From assembly GCA_964023205.1 (NCBI GenBank), contig OZ026850.1, forward strand, positions 2,130,368 to 2,194,367: DNA of 64,000 bases, read 5' to 3'. Under the pieces are notes generated by a model. That model saw only the letters and a list, made by a program, of their open reading frames with translations, was not told the DNA's origin and did no database searches. Origin of the DNA: Lutraria lutraria (Eukaryota > Mollusca > Bivalvia > Venerida > Mactridae). Positions 21,701 through 36,700 of this stretch are shown here, piece by piece. Each line of letters begins with the position of its first letter. Positions within the stretch are counted from its first letter, which is position 1. The translations under genes and the position numbers were made by a program.

Positions 21701-24700
21701 CTGGATATATATAGAGTGCATGTAGTCACTTTATGACGTGTGCATAACATGACTGCTGGGAAAAAAAGCTGCGCTATGAATAGTATTTTTTTCAATGATA
21801 TTGAAAAAACTAATAAAGTGGTTTTGGAAACATTTTTTCTTGCTATAAAGTATGCCCGAGAGGAAAACACACCGGATTCCTCTGTTATAGGACAAACAGA
21901 AACTATTACGACCGATACATTTACATGCTTATGGGACTTTAAGAGTGTATATTTATATCGAAAGTATTCAGAACTGCTGTAAAGTGAAACATGTACTCAC
22001 TTGATCGGTATCATATTTTCCTTCCCTCAAGTGATTGCGTTATCACATCCTCGATTTATTTGTAAGCAAATATAATGATTAGATATTCATGGATTCTCTG
22101 CAGTCATCACTGTTCAGGTAGTGCTGTTGTGAAATTATAATTTATTGAAACTGAGTAAGTTACTAAGTGATGCCTGATTTTAATTTATGGTTTTTGTCTA
22201 CGAAATATTATTTTAGCTTTAATTAATATATTGTTTTCGCTTGGTAATTCAATTGACCAACATTTTTTTCAACCTGGTCACTTTAATTAAAGGAATCATT
22301 TAAAAGTCCCCACTTAATTATTCATAGAAAAACATCATGCATAGATTTTTCTGATCTTCTTAGTTAAAATTATTGTTGCAAATGATCTTAACCATGTCTG
22401 ACTCAGTGTTTCCTGAAGAATCAGACAAGCAGTGTTTTTTAGGGATTATTCACAGACCCTTTTTTATGCCCTTTTTGGGTCCAGTATTTTTACCTATTCT
22501 CCAAGTAAAAAAATTATAATATTTTTCCCCAATGAGAGAAATAAATTCCCCATAATTAATAAAAATCTCCAAATTTAGTGTTTTGTTACAAATTTCTCCC
22601 ATTAAAGGGGCCTGATACCTGTTCCCCGAAACAGTATAAAAAGGGCTGAAATTTCATTTCTATGGTGTAAATTTTTTTTTTGAAGGAAAAAAATAGCTGC
22701 GCTAGGTCTTCGAGTATAAGGCAATATCGACGACCACCGGGGCCTCTGTAGAACACTATTCAGTGACTACAAAGAATTACTTAGCTTGTATCAGAAATGA
22801 ACTAAGATGGTAGCAGATGTTATTATGTTAACCCCTAATGTCTCTATGGGGAATTCCCTCGTATTGAGATCAATAGAAACTAATCAATGAGCAAGTTTTG
22901 TTGCATGTTATATACATGTACATGATGATCAGAGAGTCATCTTTCTTCCTTCTAGTTCTTTTTATATGACTTTTGTATCATTATGTTTTCGATTAATGGA
23001 TACAGCACACAATTTGCATCAAAATTTGTTCCGTTGTTGGTACGTTTTTTTTACTAAGAAAGCGACACTGAAAGTAGGTGGTTACCCTCTGAAAATAAGC
23101 CTGTTGAAAATGTTTCCCCTGTTTGCGATTATGAGTCTATGCCTCTTCCATGTAATTTTCCCCCTTTTCCCTAAAAAAAACATGGTTTCAGTGGTTTGGT
23201 TAAAAGGGGCATGGCCCCTAGAAAGGAGAAATAAAGCAACTTTAGGGAGAAAAATGGGAAAAATAACATGACCAATGCATACACATTCATGGCAAATAAT
23301 CACTGACCGTACTGTTCAATTTGTCATTATTTACTGAAATTGTTTTAATGTAGTTGAAAGCACATGCTTTTCAGAATTTCAGCCCAAAGTCATTGTCCCC
23401 CCAAAAAACACTGAATAAAGAGTTACAATATGTTTCTTGGGATGGATTAGATTCATATAACTAATGCATACATGATGGCAATGTTCATCTTCAAAATGTG
23501 TGTTAAATATTTGGCTTTAACAATAATTTTACTTCAAGCTGAACATTTATGTTTTACTCACAATAAAATTGTCTTCAAAGTGACACAAATTATGTTTATG
23601 TTGATATATAATTAAATGACGCCTTCAAAACCAGACAAGGTAACTAGATTTAAAGCTAAAATTGGGAATACTAGAAGATTCAAGTAGCATCCAACAGGGT
23701 TTTTATCTTATAATTGTAGCCTTTAAAAATCTATCATCTTTTAGGAAAAATTATCTTAAATGGAAGTTTCCTAACTAAATACCACTCTCAGTGTACATTC
23801 AAGTAACTAACTTATTATAGACTTTTTCTAACATCTAATTTGTTCTCCTAGTCTTGTTTTATACTTACTTGTTTGTTATACAGTTATAATGATTATTTCT
23901 GCATTAGTCAATGTACTGTTTTGTAAATATTGTATAATTCACCATAATATGTAAATGTATACTTTGAGGCCCACATGGAAGATTGGTTTTATCCAAATGT
24001 GCAGCCTCTTGAAATAAAGTCATTATTATTATTATTATTAAAGGGTGCCATTTCCTCTGAAAATTTCTTTGAAATTTTGCTATTTTCTCAAAACTTCCAA
24101 CTACTTCTTGAAATTTGGTTCCCCAAACTGGTTTCAGGAGAGAATTTTCCACCAAAAATAGGCTTATTTCATCTCCATTTAGGGAATATTTATAATGCAA
24201 GCAGGGCTCTCCTTTGACCTTTAAAATGGCATTTTGTCACTTGGAATTTGCACAATAAGGTTTTTGACTCTTGAGAATTGGAACCAAAGGGTAAATTTTG
24301 CTACAGTATTACTTTTGTATGAAATTTGTGTTGACTCTTTAAATTACTATCAGCTAAGGGTCATTTTGACCCCCCAACTTTGGAAGTCTAGGGAGCACCC
24401 TTGCAAGTAAGGGGAAAGAAATATCTTTGGGGAAAAATATGGCTTATTTTCCAAGGGGAAGATGCTGTTTATCAGTTTCTGTTTCTAAGTAAAAAAATCC
24501 CCTGTAGTTTCAGTTTGGGCCAGTGCTTTATAACAAATAAGTTCATACACTACTTAAAGCCCCATTAGCTTTTTGAGTGTTAAAATTAAAGTACATGTAG
24601 GTCTTATTTTACCTAGAAAGATATTTTATCAGTGAAACTGACTTTTATTTGCAATAAAAACATTCCGAAATTTCCTTTTTAATCACGAAGAACATTTTTT

Positions 24701-27700
24701 GTACATACAGAAATGTAGCTCAGTATTTTTTTCAATGATATTTCAGAAAATAAGAAAAAGCATCTGACAACATTTTTACGATCTGTGGCTAAAGAAAGGC
24801 ATTATTTATATATTGTTTTGGAGCAAATAAAATATATTTCTTTTTTTTTTACTATCATTTTATTTCTTGTTCTGTAATAGTAAATTCAAAAAGCTAATGG
24901 GTCTTTAATTTTATCTAGTGTCTGAATGAAATTATCTGAGCTTACGAGATGATGTAATCACAGTTTTGTATACATACACCAGTATTCAGCGATATTTTAT
25001 CGAGAGTTTGTTCTGTATGTAAATTTATGCGTACATATATAGTGTATATACATAATTTTGCCAACAGACATTATGTTAAAGTTCTATAATCTCTAAGTAA
25101 TGAATTCAGTTGGTTCCTAACAAGTTGAAATGTAGAGAAAAATCGAGAACCAGTCCTAAATAGAAGTTGGCATCAGTGTTTTGAATAAGAGGTGACAAGA
25201 GGTCAGATTGACTGCGTAAAAAACGAAAATTTGCCCCTAGAAATCTCAGCTATATCATGATTTACCAATATTGAAGAGTACACTGTACACTGTGCATTTA
25301 ATGTTTAAATGTTGAAAGGATATGTACGCATTGTCATGTTATTGTCCCTTTTTTGCCCTCAAAATGCAATTTTCCCTTTCTGAGGGCCCTGCCATGCACC
25401 TTTCCCCTAAAGGTGAAAAAAAACCACTGTAGGCATGATAACATTATTATCACATTTGGCACATATCAATTTAATATTTACCAAAATCTTGCATACATTT
25501 ATTTTCTCTGGTAATAATATAGAGATGCTAATTACCTCACCCACCCTGTTTCTTACACACTTCATTCTTTTCTCAGTTTAAACAGCTGTTGTATTCATGT
25601 ATAGAAGCCGTTAATCATGCCACATTCAGCTTGTGATTTCTGGCCCCAGATGGCTCTTAAAGTGTCAGCCGAATATGGTTATAAAACGGGTTTATTTTAA
25701 TGTTGTGACTGACACTGGTTAAATTGCCTGAAGAAAGGACAAATTTGCATTTTCCTTGTTGGTTGTCATATAAAACTATAAAAAGTACATGTATTCTGTG
25801 TGAAGAATCTGCACCTATCTTAATTCCAAAGTTAACACTTTCGATGAAAAAAGTAGAGATATTTTACTGCTGTGTGCGGCACTTATAAAGGGGTAATATT
25901 GCAACTTTATGAGGTAAAAATAACCTGACAATGTATACATATCCCCCCAACATTTATCAATAGATTACAATGTAACCTTGATGCTTACAAAGAACTAAAG
26001 CTATTCTACAGGTTAATATTATGATATTTTTTTCTTTTATTTTCAAGAAAAATAAAATTCTACTGAAGGGAATTTATTATGAATTTGGCTGAAAAATATA
26101 TACTTTCCAGTCTTCACAAAAAACTTTTTTTAAGCACTGGACATTCGGTCCAGTGACACTGCAAACTTTACTGGACCAAATGAGCTGTTAATGGAACAAA
26201 ATGAGCACACACAAAAAATTATAGAATTTGGCTAAAAAAAACATATTTTTGAGAGTGATTAAATATTTCATTTTTTGTATTGAAACATGGTCAAAGTATC
26301 ACTGAATACTTTAGTGGACTGTCGGACCACTAACTTTTTGAATTTACTGCACCAGCTTTTGAACCTGCTGGTCCAACAGAATTTCAGGCAGCTGATTAAT
26401 ATGTTGATTTTGTTTATTTAATGTAAAAAATTGATACCCCTAGAATTTTCAGTGGTGCATTGGACCATTCAAATTCCATGAGCTAATGGTCCTGCACAAA
26501 AAACACTGGTCTTGGACCAGTGGACCAGTGTTAGTGTCAAGCTCTGCTAAAGTTTTTTTTGTCTTTCAGAGACGACCTGGTTCAGGAAGCTAATATATGG
26601 AGCGGGTTTTGTTGTGTGATTTTCTTCTTCCTAGTTATAAGTGTTCTAGCTTTCCCTAATGGTAAGAATAATCTATATCTTAGGCCATCCTTAAAAAATA
26701 TCATGTTTACCGTAACACTACCTACTCAGGCTTAAATTAAAATTAAGTTTGTTTGCCCTTTACCGACCAACCCGAAAAAATCGTGCCTACTCAAAACATT
26801 TTATTGCAAAATCTGAGTGAACTTTATTTTTATACTTTGGAAAATAAACATGTCCTCAGTGCTTTCAATAAACATTTAAAGTAGGTACCATTCAAAGTAA
26901 TAAATGAATACAATAATGTGTGTTAAGGCACTGAGTACATGTTTATGGTTGATTAATGCACACAATAAATGGTTGTTTGGTAGCAGAATACATAAAATTA
27001 GTAAAGGATGCTTCTAGATAGAAGTGTAATTTCATGCTAGGTAAAAGTCAAATTTAGAAATAGAATAAAATGATTTTCCTACCTACCGACCCTCTTCTAA
27101 AATTTAGAGTCGGTAAATGGCAAACAAACATATTTCTAATTTAGGCCTCACCGAAAAGGTCCCTGTCCAACTTTGTTTTGGTACATTTATCTCGGGTAGA
27201 CTTTTTTCATTAAGAAAAAGCATTTTACATGTATTTTGGGTTAAAAAAAAAATTTACCTGCCTACCCTCTGAAATTTCTCTGGGCTGGGTTACCATCGTA
27301 AACAAACATTTTTTTAAGGGTAGCCTTATACTTGTAAACACCAGGGATGTGATGTTTCCTTCTTTCAGTATGAATAGTGAATAAAAAAAAATCAATTTTA
27401 AGTTGAATATTGAACCCTTAAAAACCTGTGACTATGAGAATACAGTAGACTCATAAAAACCTAGTGATATGAAAATATGATAAGCCCATAAAAAATCTGG
27501 GATTGTGAAGTAAAGGGTCGACTTTGGTTCATGAGTTTGAATCTTGGGCTTTGTAAGTCCACCCCCCCCCCCAACCACTGATCTTTCAGATGAAGACATT
27601 AGGGGTTACTTGCAGAGAACATGATTAGTACTGGTCCATAATCCAGGAAAACGTTTACTGAGAAGAATTAGTATAGATTTAATAGTAAGTTCTTGTTTCT

Positions 27701-30700
27701 TGATGGATAACAGAAAGGTTGTATGTGTATTTATCTTTTTTAGGGCCTTTCACCAGACCGCATCCTGCATTGTGGAGAATGGTCTTCGGTAAGTTTTTGT
27801 AGTTTTAAATCTTTCCCTGATATGTTCCCTAGTGCACCAAAACCCAGGGCTGAGTACTGGTTCGCGTATCATATCGAGCACCGGTATATAGGGTTGGGTT
27901 TATATACCATTTTGAACGTTTATGTATTGAACAAATATTGATCAAAACAAAAATGAATTTAAAAAACACATTGCTCTTCAAATGAAGGTAGAGAACTGGA
28001 AAGTTTATGTCATCAGTGAATGATCATCCATTTGATTCTATGATTTTTCTCAAGAAAATGCTACTTAGGGCCCTGACTTTTAGAGTTATATGTGTCACTA
28101 GGTAACTAATTGTGTCTGAAGAGTTAATAATCAAAATAAGAAATGAAATGGGCAATACAGTAAATATTTCTCACTATTTCTGTTTATATTTGATATGCGT
28201 AAAATAAATTACTAAATTATATATCAGATATCGATCATTCTGTATGGATACTCTGCCCTACTGGACCACTGTACAGGTATTGAACATGCCAGATAATTAT
28301 GTTTATCTGTTGTTAAATGACCTATAAGACAGCTATGGTCTTGAGCTGCCTCAGAGAAAGGGTATACAGGAGTTCCAGGCATTTATATCCCTACTCCCAC
28401 AGGTAACTGTATCATGAATAGATTATAAAAATATGAAAAAAAAATAAATATTTATTACTATATTAACATACAGTAAAACCCCGATTATTCGAATGTCACT
28501 GGGCCCTGAAAAATCATTCGGATAATCCATGGTTTCGAATAATCCATTTCAGTATGATGTACCGGTTGGAAACGATAAATTCTGTACGGTCCGTATATTG
28601 TAAGGGAGTTAACTCTCGTATGCAAACAAGACGTTACTTGAGTGATAATAAGAATAAAATAAAATGTATAACAAACACTTATTAATAATCCTTGGTTGAA
28701 TGTATATGAGTTAACAAATGAAACAATAATTCTTGTTAAATAAATACCTGCGCATTTATGGATTATGCAGAACACAATCCGACAGAATAATTACCGGTAT
28801 GTCATTCTCACTTCACTTACTAACGATCGACTAAGCATCGCTATGGTCACATTCTAAAACAGTTAAAGAATCGAAGACGTAATGTTTTTATGTTTGAAAC
28901 ATTTTTTCACTAAATCATCATATTCTAGTTAGTTTTGTTTAATTGTGTTCGAATCCGTTTTTTTAATTTTGAATGACGCTGAAGTGCAAATAATTTCATA
29001 CAGATCACCAGGTACGTACGCGTATTAACTTATTATACCCGAGATCATAGTGAAATATTCGTCGCGATTAGTATAAAATCGTAACTAACAATATGGTCAA
29101 CTCAACGATAATTAAACTGTTGACACGCTTCGTGTATGAATTGATGTTACACATTGTTTGTCACACGACAGTTGATTCCCAATCGGCCATTGTTATCAAT
29201 TGACGATTTCGAATAATAGGTGTGAAAATACGCGCATTCGTAACTTTAGGGACCAAATAAAGTATTCGGATTACACCAGGTATTCGTAAAATCCGATTCG
29301 TATAACCGGGGTTCGTTGTAGTTGAAATATATAGAGACGAAATCGGGACCGTAGATTTTATTCAGATAATACCGGGTATTCGGATAATCGGTGTTTGGAT
29401 AATCGAGGTTTTACTGTAGTAATAAATATTTTTATTTTTTTATTTTTTTTTTCATATTTTTATAATCTATTCATGATACAGTTACCTGTGCCTACTCCTA
29501 ATTCAAATACAAATAGTTTTCAAATAGTTACTCTTATTATTTTGAATAGTTTTCCTGATTCTTCATTGTGCCTGATGTAAAGCACCCATACGGGCCTCAC
29601 TCATTTCCTGTAATTTTTATGTCCCCGTATCGATAGATCGGGGACATATTGTTTTTGGCCTCTCTGTTTGTCTATTTGTCTATTTGTCTGTTTGTACCAA
29701 ACTTTAATCTTGTCTATAAAATCAAAACGCCTGCACCTACATCCATCAAACTTCATATGTATGTTCCTCATGACAACCTCTACAGGACCTGTGCATTTTC
29801 AGGTCAGTAGGTCAAGGTCACAGGGTCATTGTGTTTAAAAAAATTCTGACATTTCTTTTAGGATACTACTCCTACATTTTTCATGGGATTTTGACGAAAC
29901 TTTCACCGACTTGTTGTTTCCAAGAACCCCCACAAATATATTTCGGGTTTTATGATTTGATCATTTTTGACGGGGTTTGTTTATTTTGTGCATTTTCAAG
30001 TTAAAGGACACCCGGAGGGGGCATTGTGTTTTTGAAACACATCTTGTTGTCTTAAAATCTTCGGAACAAGAGCGTCCAGGTTTAGTCTGACCTTCACAAA
30101 AATGATGTTTTTGCAAGCATGAGGGGGTGGGGGTAGGGTATTTCAGCCTCTTTGCTTGGAGCAGTCACACCCCTGTAATTTTTGTAGAAGGTATTGTATT
30201 TGGACAGCAAATCACGTATGAAAAAACAGAGCTTTTAAAATGCAATAAAAAATACAGAATGAAAACAAAGCATTGAAATCTCTTTAATGCAAAATTGTCT
30301 GAAACAGGTGATGGTAAAATATGTAACGTAATGAAAAAAATGTTTGTTTTTCAGGTCTCAGTGTGTTTTACTTTATGCTTCTGTTGTTCATTTTGTTCCA
30401 AAACAGACAAGACGTGAGAAAAATGATAGAATGGCTGTATCCCGATTTACAGAATCAGACATTGACGGAGAAGGTACCAATATTTTTTCATTATTAGCTC
30501 GGCTGTTTTCGGTTAAGTACCATGTATTTTTATTGCACTTATAAAATTTTTTGACTTGAATCAAGATCTGATACTTACAATCTAATTTACCATAGGGCCT
30601 GCTAATTTTCATGATATTTTATACTTGTACACGCAAAAAGTAAGATAAATTAGACGGTATTTAGATAAGTACGATTTTGCAAGGATGAATTCTTTCACGC

Positions 30701-33700
30701 ATACTTTATTGATTTCAGGACTATGCCGTCAACTGTTCAGAAATCTCAGTCTCTCGTCTTTGGTCAAGTATCGATGTTTTTGCCTTCGCTCATTTTACGG
30801 GCTGGGCAATGAAAGCTTTACTTATACGCCACTATGGGATACTCTGGACCATCAGTATTATGTGGGAAATCACTGAGGTAAGTGCTTTTGTCATATTAGA
30901 TTACTGATTTCCATGACTGATTATTTAGTCATCACTGTTAAGTTAGATAATTAAATTGTGACCCAAAAATATTTATGCTTGTTAAAAGTTTTTTTCACCA
31001 CTCATATTTTTTTACGCCAATTGTGAATTTAGCAAATTGCAGCAGAAACTCTGTAATGGATTGGTATAAATCACTATTGAAATGATGAGGTTTTCTATTG
31101 AAATTTCAGATTGTGTTCATGCATTTACTGCCAAATTTTGCTGAATGTTGGTGGGATTCTATCATACTTGATGTGCTGGTGTGTAATGGTCTAGGTATAT
31201 GGATTGGTATGGTGATTTGTCGGGCGTTAGAAATGAGAAATTATCACTGGGAGAGTATAAAGTAAGATGGTCTTTTTAGGTTTAACAAGGCCAGATTAAA
31301 GTATGAGTAGCTTGTACTTGACCAAAAATAGATTTTGTTTGTTTGTTTATATCGAGTTTTAAGCCCCTTTTTGACAGTCACAGTCATATGGGGCGGACAG
31401 CTCTCTTAAGCATAGTTCCTGGGAAGAACTAGTACTAGACTCCCATCCTCTGTAGGCAACTGCCTACTTTCTCATGTAAAGAGACATGTTCGGTAGCAGG
31501 GCTCGAACCCACGACCCTCTATCAGTGAGAGGTTACAGTGATTCCAAAATAGGGGTGGTAGGTTGAAAAAGTGTCTTTTTCTAAAAGTTTTTTTCTAGAA
31601 ATTCCATTTCATACTTTGGAGGTATGATTTGGGCCCCAAAAATTACTTTGGATTTTGATCTAAGAAACTTGAACATGGGGTCAGTCAGGCAGCTGAAAAC
31701 TCAAATGTTTTTTCTGGCCTCAACAAATTTCTACCCATTGTAAATATTTTCTTATAATTTGAAGATGTAAGTTTTGCAGTAAATAAATCCAATCAACCTT
31801 TTATCCACTCATTTTATATCAAATTACTAACAAAACTTTGTCACCGCTTTTGGAATTACTTTGTATTATTTTTTAAAATTGATAAAAAAGAAATAAACTT
31901 TATTTAATCAATGTTTCGGCGATGTTGACTCAGGTCTCGGCAGGTTTATGATAGTAAACATAAACAAAAACAGGAAATGATGTTTTCAGTGCATGCGGCA
32001 TCAGCAGTAACATCAAAAAATGACATCCAATTTTGCATATTAAACTGTGTATTATTTTAACAGAGACATACATTCCACAACCGGGAAGATTCGCCGAGCT
32101 GTATTACAGTTCACACCCGCAACTTGGACACACGTACGATGGTTGGACCCTAATTCTGGCTACATGAGATTTGTGGCCGTTACAATGTTAATCGTAGTAT
32201 GGCAGGTATGAGTTCCATATTACACTCTTGTACAGATGTTATCATTTATTCTTACCTTTGGCTGTTTTTTTTTTGTTCAGAAAAAGTCGAGCTATTGTGA
32301 TCGCCGTGTTATGTGTGTGTCTGCATGATTTAATGATTATTTCAACTTCTCTAGAGCAATAACCTCTCAACAACAACATAATTTTGCTACTCCCAAGAGA
32401 TGTTGCACTTTGTAACTTGTTTCTTCCTTTCATTTACAGCTTGCAGAACTGAACACATTCTTCTTGAAACACATTTTTGAGATACCACCCCCGCATGCGT
32501 TAAACTGGATTAGATTGGCACTGATCAGCAGTGTGTCAGCTCCAACTATCAGGTAGATTTTTTAGATGATTTTTAGACGACCCCTGATAATGATTTCCCT
32601 TGTTTTTGTTAGGTTTCTGACCTATACATAGATAACTTTCTTTACATTGTGCTGATAATTTGCTGCGTTTTTTTTGTGTGGCGTGATGACAGGTTTTGTT
32701 TTTTTTGTATTTGGGGAATATGGCCCATACTCATGGGATTGGGAAATTTTTTCGCAATATTTTAATCAAAATTTTACAGTGTATAACTTATTCTTCTTAT
32801 TCTCCTATAAAACAGTAGTAGAATAAAGTACCAATAGTGATGTTTTTTGGGGGGATTTGGAATATGCGTCTGTGAATTGGGAAAAAAGGATACTATTTTC
32901 AAATGGGAATATGTCAGACCAAATTTAGGCTATAAAATCACATCCCAAAAAATCCTGGACGATATGCCAGTAAACACAATGTCAAGCCGATACTTTCTTT
33001 AATAATTGAGCACATAATCCATTGCATTAAATGAATGCAGCTATGTTTTTTCTTTTGAAGTTTAAAACCATCAAAGACCAATTCATCCCCTCTGAATAAC
33101 AAACTTTCGACATAAAAGATACCAGACTTAAGTCAATCCATTTGATGTAAAAAGAGCAATGCCCCACTGATACAATGCTTAACACTTGAGTTTACTGTGT
33201 TATTAGTTTTTCATTACTTCATTGTTTTGTAATATGTAATATTTGACATTTTCCAGACAGTTTTATGTCTATGTTACTGATACCAGATGTAAAAGGGTCG
33301 GTACACAATGCTGGATGTTCTGGTAAGTTCTTACTTTCCCTCAACAAAAAACAATCAATTTTCGTTATTACCAAATTTCCCCTAATTGAAACACTCCCCG
33401 TATATTTTTAGAAGAAACGAAAAAAAAATACTGTGGAATCATTAATTTTCGTTGGGGATTTAATTTTGTGGATGAACCGACCCACAAAATCCACGTTTTT
33501 GAATGCAGAGATAAGGCATTTCTTTTCAAAAATCAAAATCCACGAATTTTATGTCCCCACCAAATGGCCATTTTAGTAAAAACCACGAAAATTTAGCCCA
33601 ACGAAAATAAATGAAAGTACAGTATTTGATTCACCATATATCAATTCGACTGTAATCAATGCCTTTAAAATTTGTTTGAGGAATGGCAGATCGCAACAAT

Positions 33701-36700
33701 CAGATGTCATTGAAAAGCAGGGGGAGTATTTGTTTGTGTGATTAAAGCGTATACAATTTATGTAATTGATTAGTAATGATTTTTCCTTAGCTATTGTGTT
33801 CACTGTGGCATCTGCATTTGTGTGGTGAACAGACGAGCATTAGCACCATTTGTGGCACTTGGTTAATGCATAATTACTAATTTAGTCATTTTCTTATGAG
33901 AGACTTAATGAAGGAATCTTGACAGTATTGTAAACAGACTTTGTACGGTAATAAAAGCTCAATTGATGGAATCTTTTTATAATTTCAGTGCTATTACATT
34001 TACTGAGGCAATTATATGTCTGAAGTTTGGACGTGAATTGTTCCAGCAGACGGAGATAACCTACGTTTTATCCTGGCTTATAATCCAGGTAGCTTATAAG
34101 TTCTCTGTATTAACGTCACCATAGCTGCCCTGTTAACTCAGTAATTAGAGTGTTGGTCTACTAATTAAGAGATTATGAGGTTGAACCACGGACGAGGCTC
34201 ACACTGTTATATGACGCCATAATCTCGAATTCAATAGTCAATAGCTATCAGCTCTCTCAGTTGAACTATGGGAATTTGTTTTCACCAATTTTGTCTGATG
34301 CCTCTTTTTCATTCCATTGGATTTAATGCTGTCTTCGATGTTATTTCAGTGATATGTGGTGGCCGGTTCACTTAACCAGTACCATCTTCTCAAAATATGG
34401 AGGAAAATAAACATTTTTATTTTACCCCCGAAAATGAAGTTTTAGTGGGGGTATATTGGAATCACTCAGTTGGTCGGTCAGTCCGCCCGCATAATAGTTT
34501 GTGGAGTGAACTACTTCCACATTCTTTAAGCAATTGCAATAAAACTTAAAATTTATTATCACCATGAAGTGTAGATGTGCAAGACACAATTATCATGCTG
34601 AGCATTGCAGAGTTATGTCCCCCTGAACTAAGCCGTATAGTGTACTATTGCATTCTTAGTGTTCAAGCGGTGGCAGGGATATAAATCTCCTCTGCGACAG
34701 CTCTAGTTAAACTTTCAAAGAAAGATAATAATGCCCACCTGTGATTGGGTTTCGGACCTGGATTGCCGGGTTACAAATCCAGCGCAATGACCATGACCGC
34801 CACAGTCTAACCTGTGTAAGTAGCCACCTCCGAATTTAGGCCACCCTGTGATTAAAGGCCATGGTTTAAAAAAATTCATTGCTTATTTAGATCAAAATGA
34901 CCTCCAAATAAAGTCCATCTGTCAAAAATGGCCATATTTTGTCTTTCCCCAGGGTGGCCTTTGTTCACATGTTATTATGACTGTCATTACTAATAAGGAA
35001 ATGTGCTTGCACTTTTTTTGATAATTGTTTTTTTTTTCAGACATTAAGTAGCTGTCTATGTGTGTATTTGTGTGTAGTGTACGCCAGGAGGTGTTGGAAG
35101 GTAAGAATATGTCATACTAATAAATTATGTTATAATATTCTTAAGAAATAGGGATTATGTTGGACATGGGTCAATATTCAGACATTAAAACATGTGTAAT
35201 ATTAACCAAGATAAATTGGTATTAAATTCAAGTCCTGAATTTCATTCTATTAGCTGTAATACCTTAATTACAGAGTGAATTTTCTGAGTAGTTATATTTT
35301 TACTTTTTTACTTGACATTAAGAATAAATGTCTGACATTTCTGTCACCTAGTAAAACAGTAAAAATCTTGAAAAGGAAAATTTATCTTTTGGATGAATTG
35401 TGCCCCCAAAGTACAAAAAATAAGTTTTGAAAAAAAAGTTTACTTTAGTGCCTAAACTACCCTTGTATTTTTTTTTCAAAATACCAGAAACTTCACTTCG
35501 ATTTTTTCTGATCTTAGAAAAACGAAGAGCGTAGAAATTAAATTAGGACTTGGGTTTAAATGCCGCCAAAAAGCATTTGATTTAATATATCTTTTACATG
35601 AGTTATCTTTTAAAGTTAATTATACTAAATATTACCTGTAATTATACCATAATTGATAGTAATTTTATGTAAGAGAATGCTTAATATCGTGCATAGTCAT
35701 GCTTTGAATTTATTTACATTTATGATTTTGATTTATAGCATTGGTTAGTCGTCAAATCTGCGGATTTTAGATATTGCATGAAAATTGATTTTTTTGAATT
35801 TGTCCGTTTGTGGCATGCGACAGTTATTTATCATTTTGAATGGCAATTTCTATGTTTTTTAGTATAAGATTGCTTCAGACGCTGCTTTTCGATGTATTTT
35901 TAAGTTTGAAACTTGATGATTTTCACTTTTCTTTTAAACTCAAAATTTGAAGATTTTTTATGTAAATATGAATTTTATCAGCTGAAGATTATTTTCCTGC
36001 CTTGTAATTTCGTGGATTTTTTTTACTATAAATAGAATATCATTAACGTTTGTTACTAAACATTCATGAATGATTAGTGTTGAATCCTCCATTTTCATGA
36101 TATTATACTGATAAATATTATTAGCTCGGCTGTTTCCGAGGAAAAAAGTCAAGCTATTGTGGACCACTGTGTTGTCATGGTCTGCATGTTGCTTAATTTT
36201 TAATGTAACTCATAACTCAGAAGCTATAAGCGGTAGCAACATGAAACTTCGGATAGATCTCACTGAGGCAGTGAACAGACAAGCCTTGGCACCGCTTGCG
36301 GCGCTGTTGTGTTTATAGTCTAATAGCCCTATGCTAGTCTTCAACAAACCCTAGATGCAATCCATTGTAATTATTTTAACCAAACATTACTTTAGTTTTT
36401 TGTGTTTTTTTCTGTTGTATTAATAGGGTATTGTAAGAACATGTAAGGTAAGGAATGTCACCATTTTGTAGAAACGCTTCTATAAAAGATTTCTTTTATG
36501 TTTTTATTAACAACAAACTTTTTCTTGTCTAGTTTAGTTTTGCTAACATTTTCTCCGGTCTCCTGTTTTCTTCACTGGGCAGTGCTCTCAAAGTTAGCTT
36601 TAGCAATCATTCGGTGTCCGTTATTGTCTCATGAGCTCACTTCTGCTATTAATATAACCTTCTCATGAACTGATCTCTTCTTATGAACCTTCTAATCATG

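Noticed and set aside
21634..21982. Overlapping 78- and 80-residue frames in PTDSS1 intron 1
   Set aside because: Opposite-strand overlap, no domain similarity and no acceptor/donor pair that would make an exon.
34133..34205. Possible tRNA gene
   Set aside because: A- and B-box-like sequences are present but no paired acceptor stem could be seen; more likely a SINE head.
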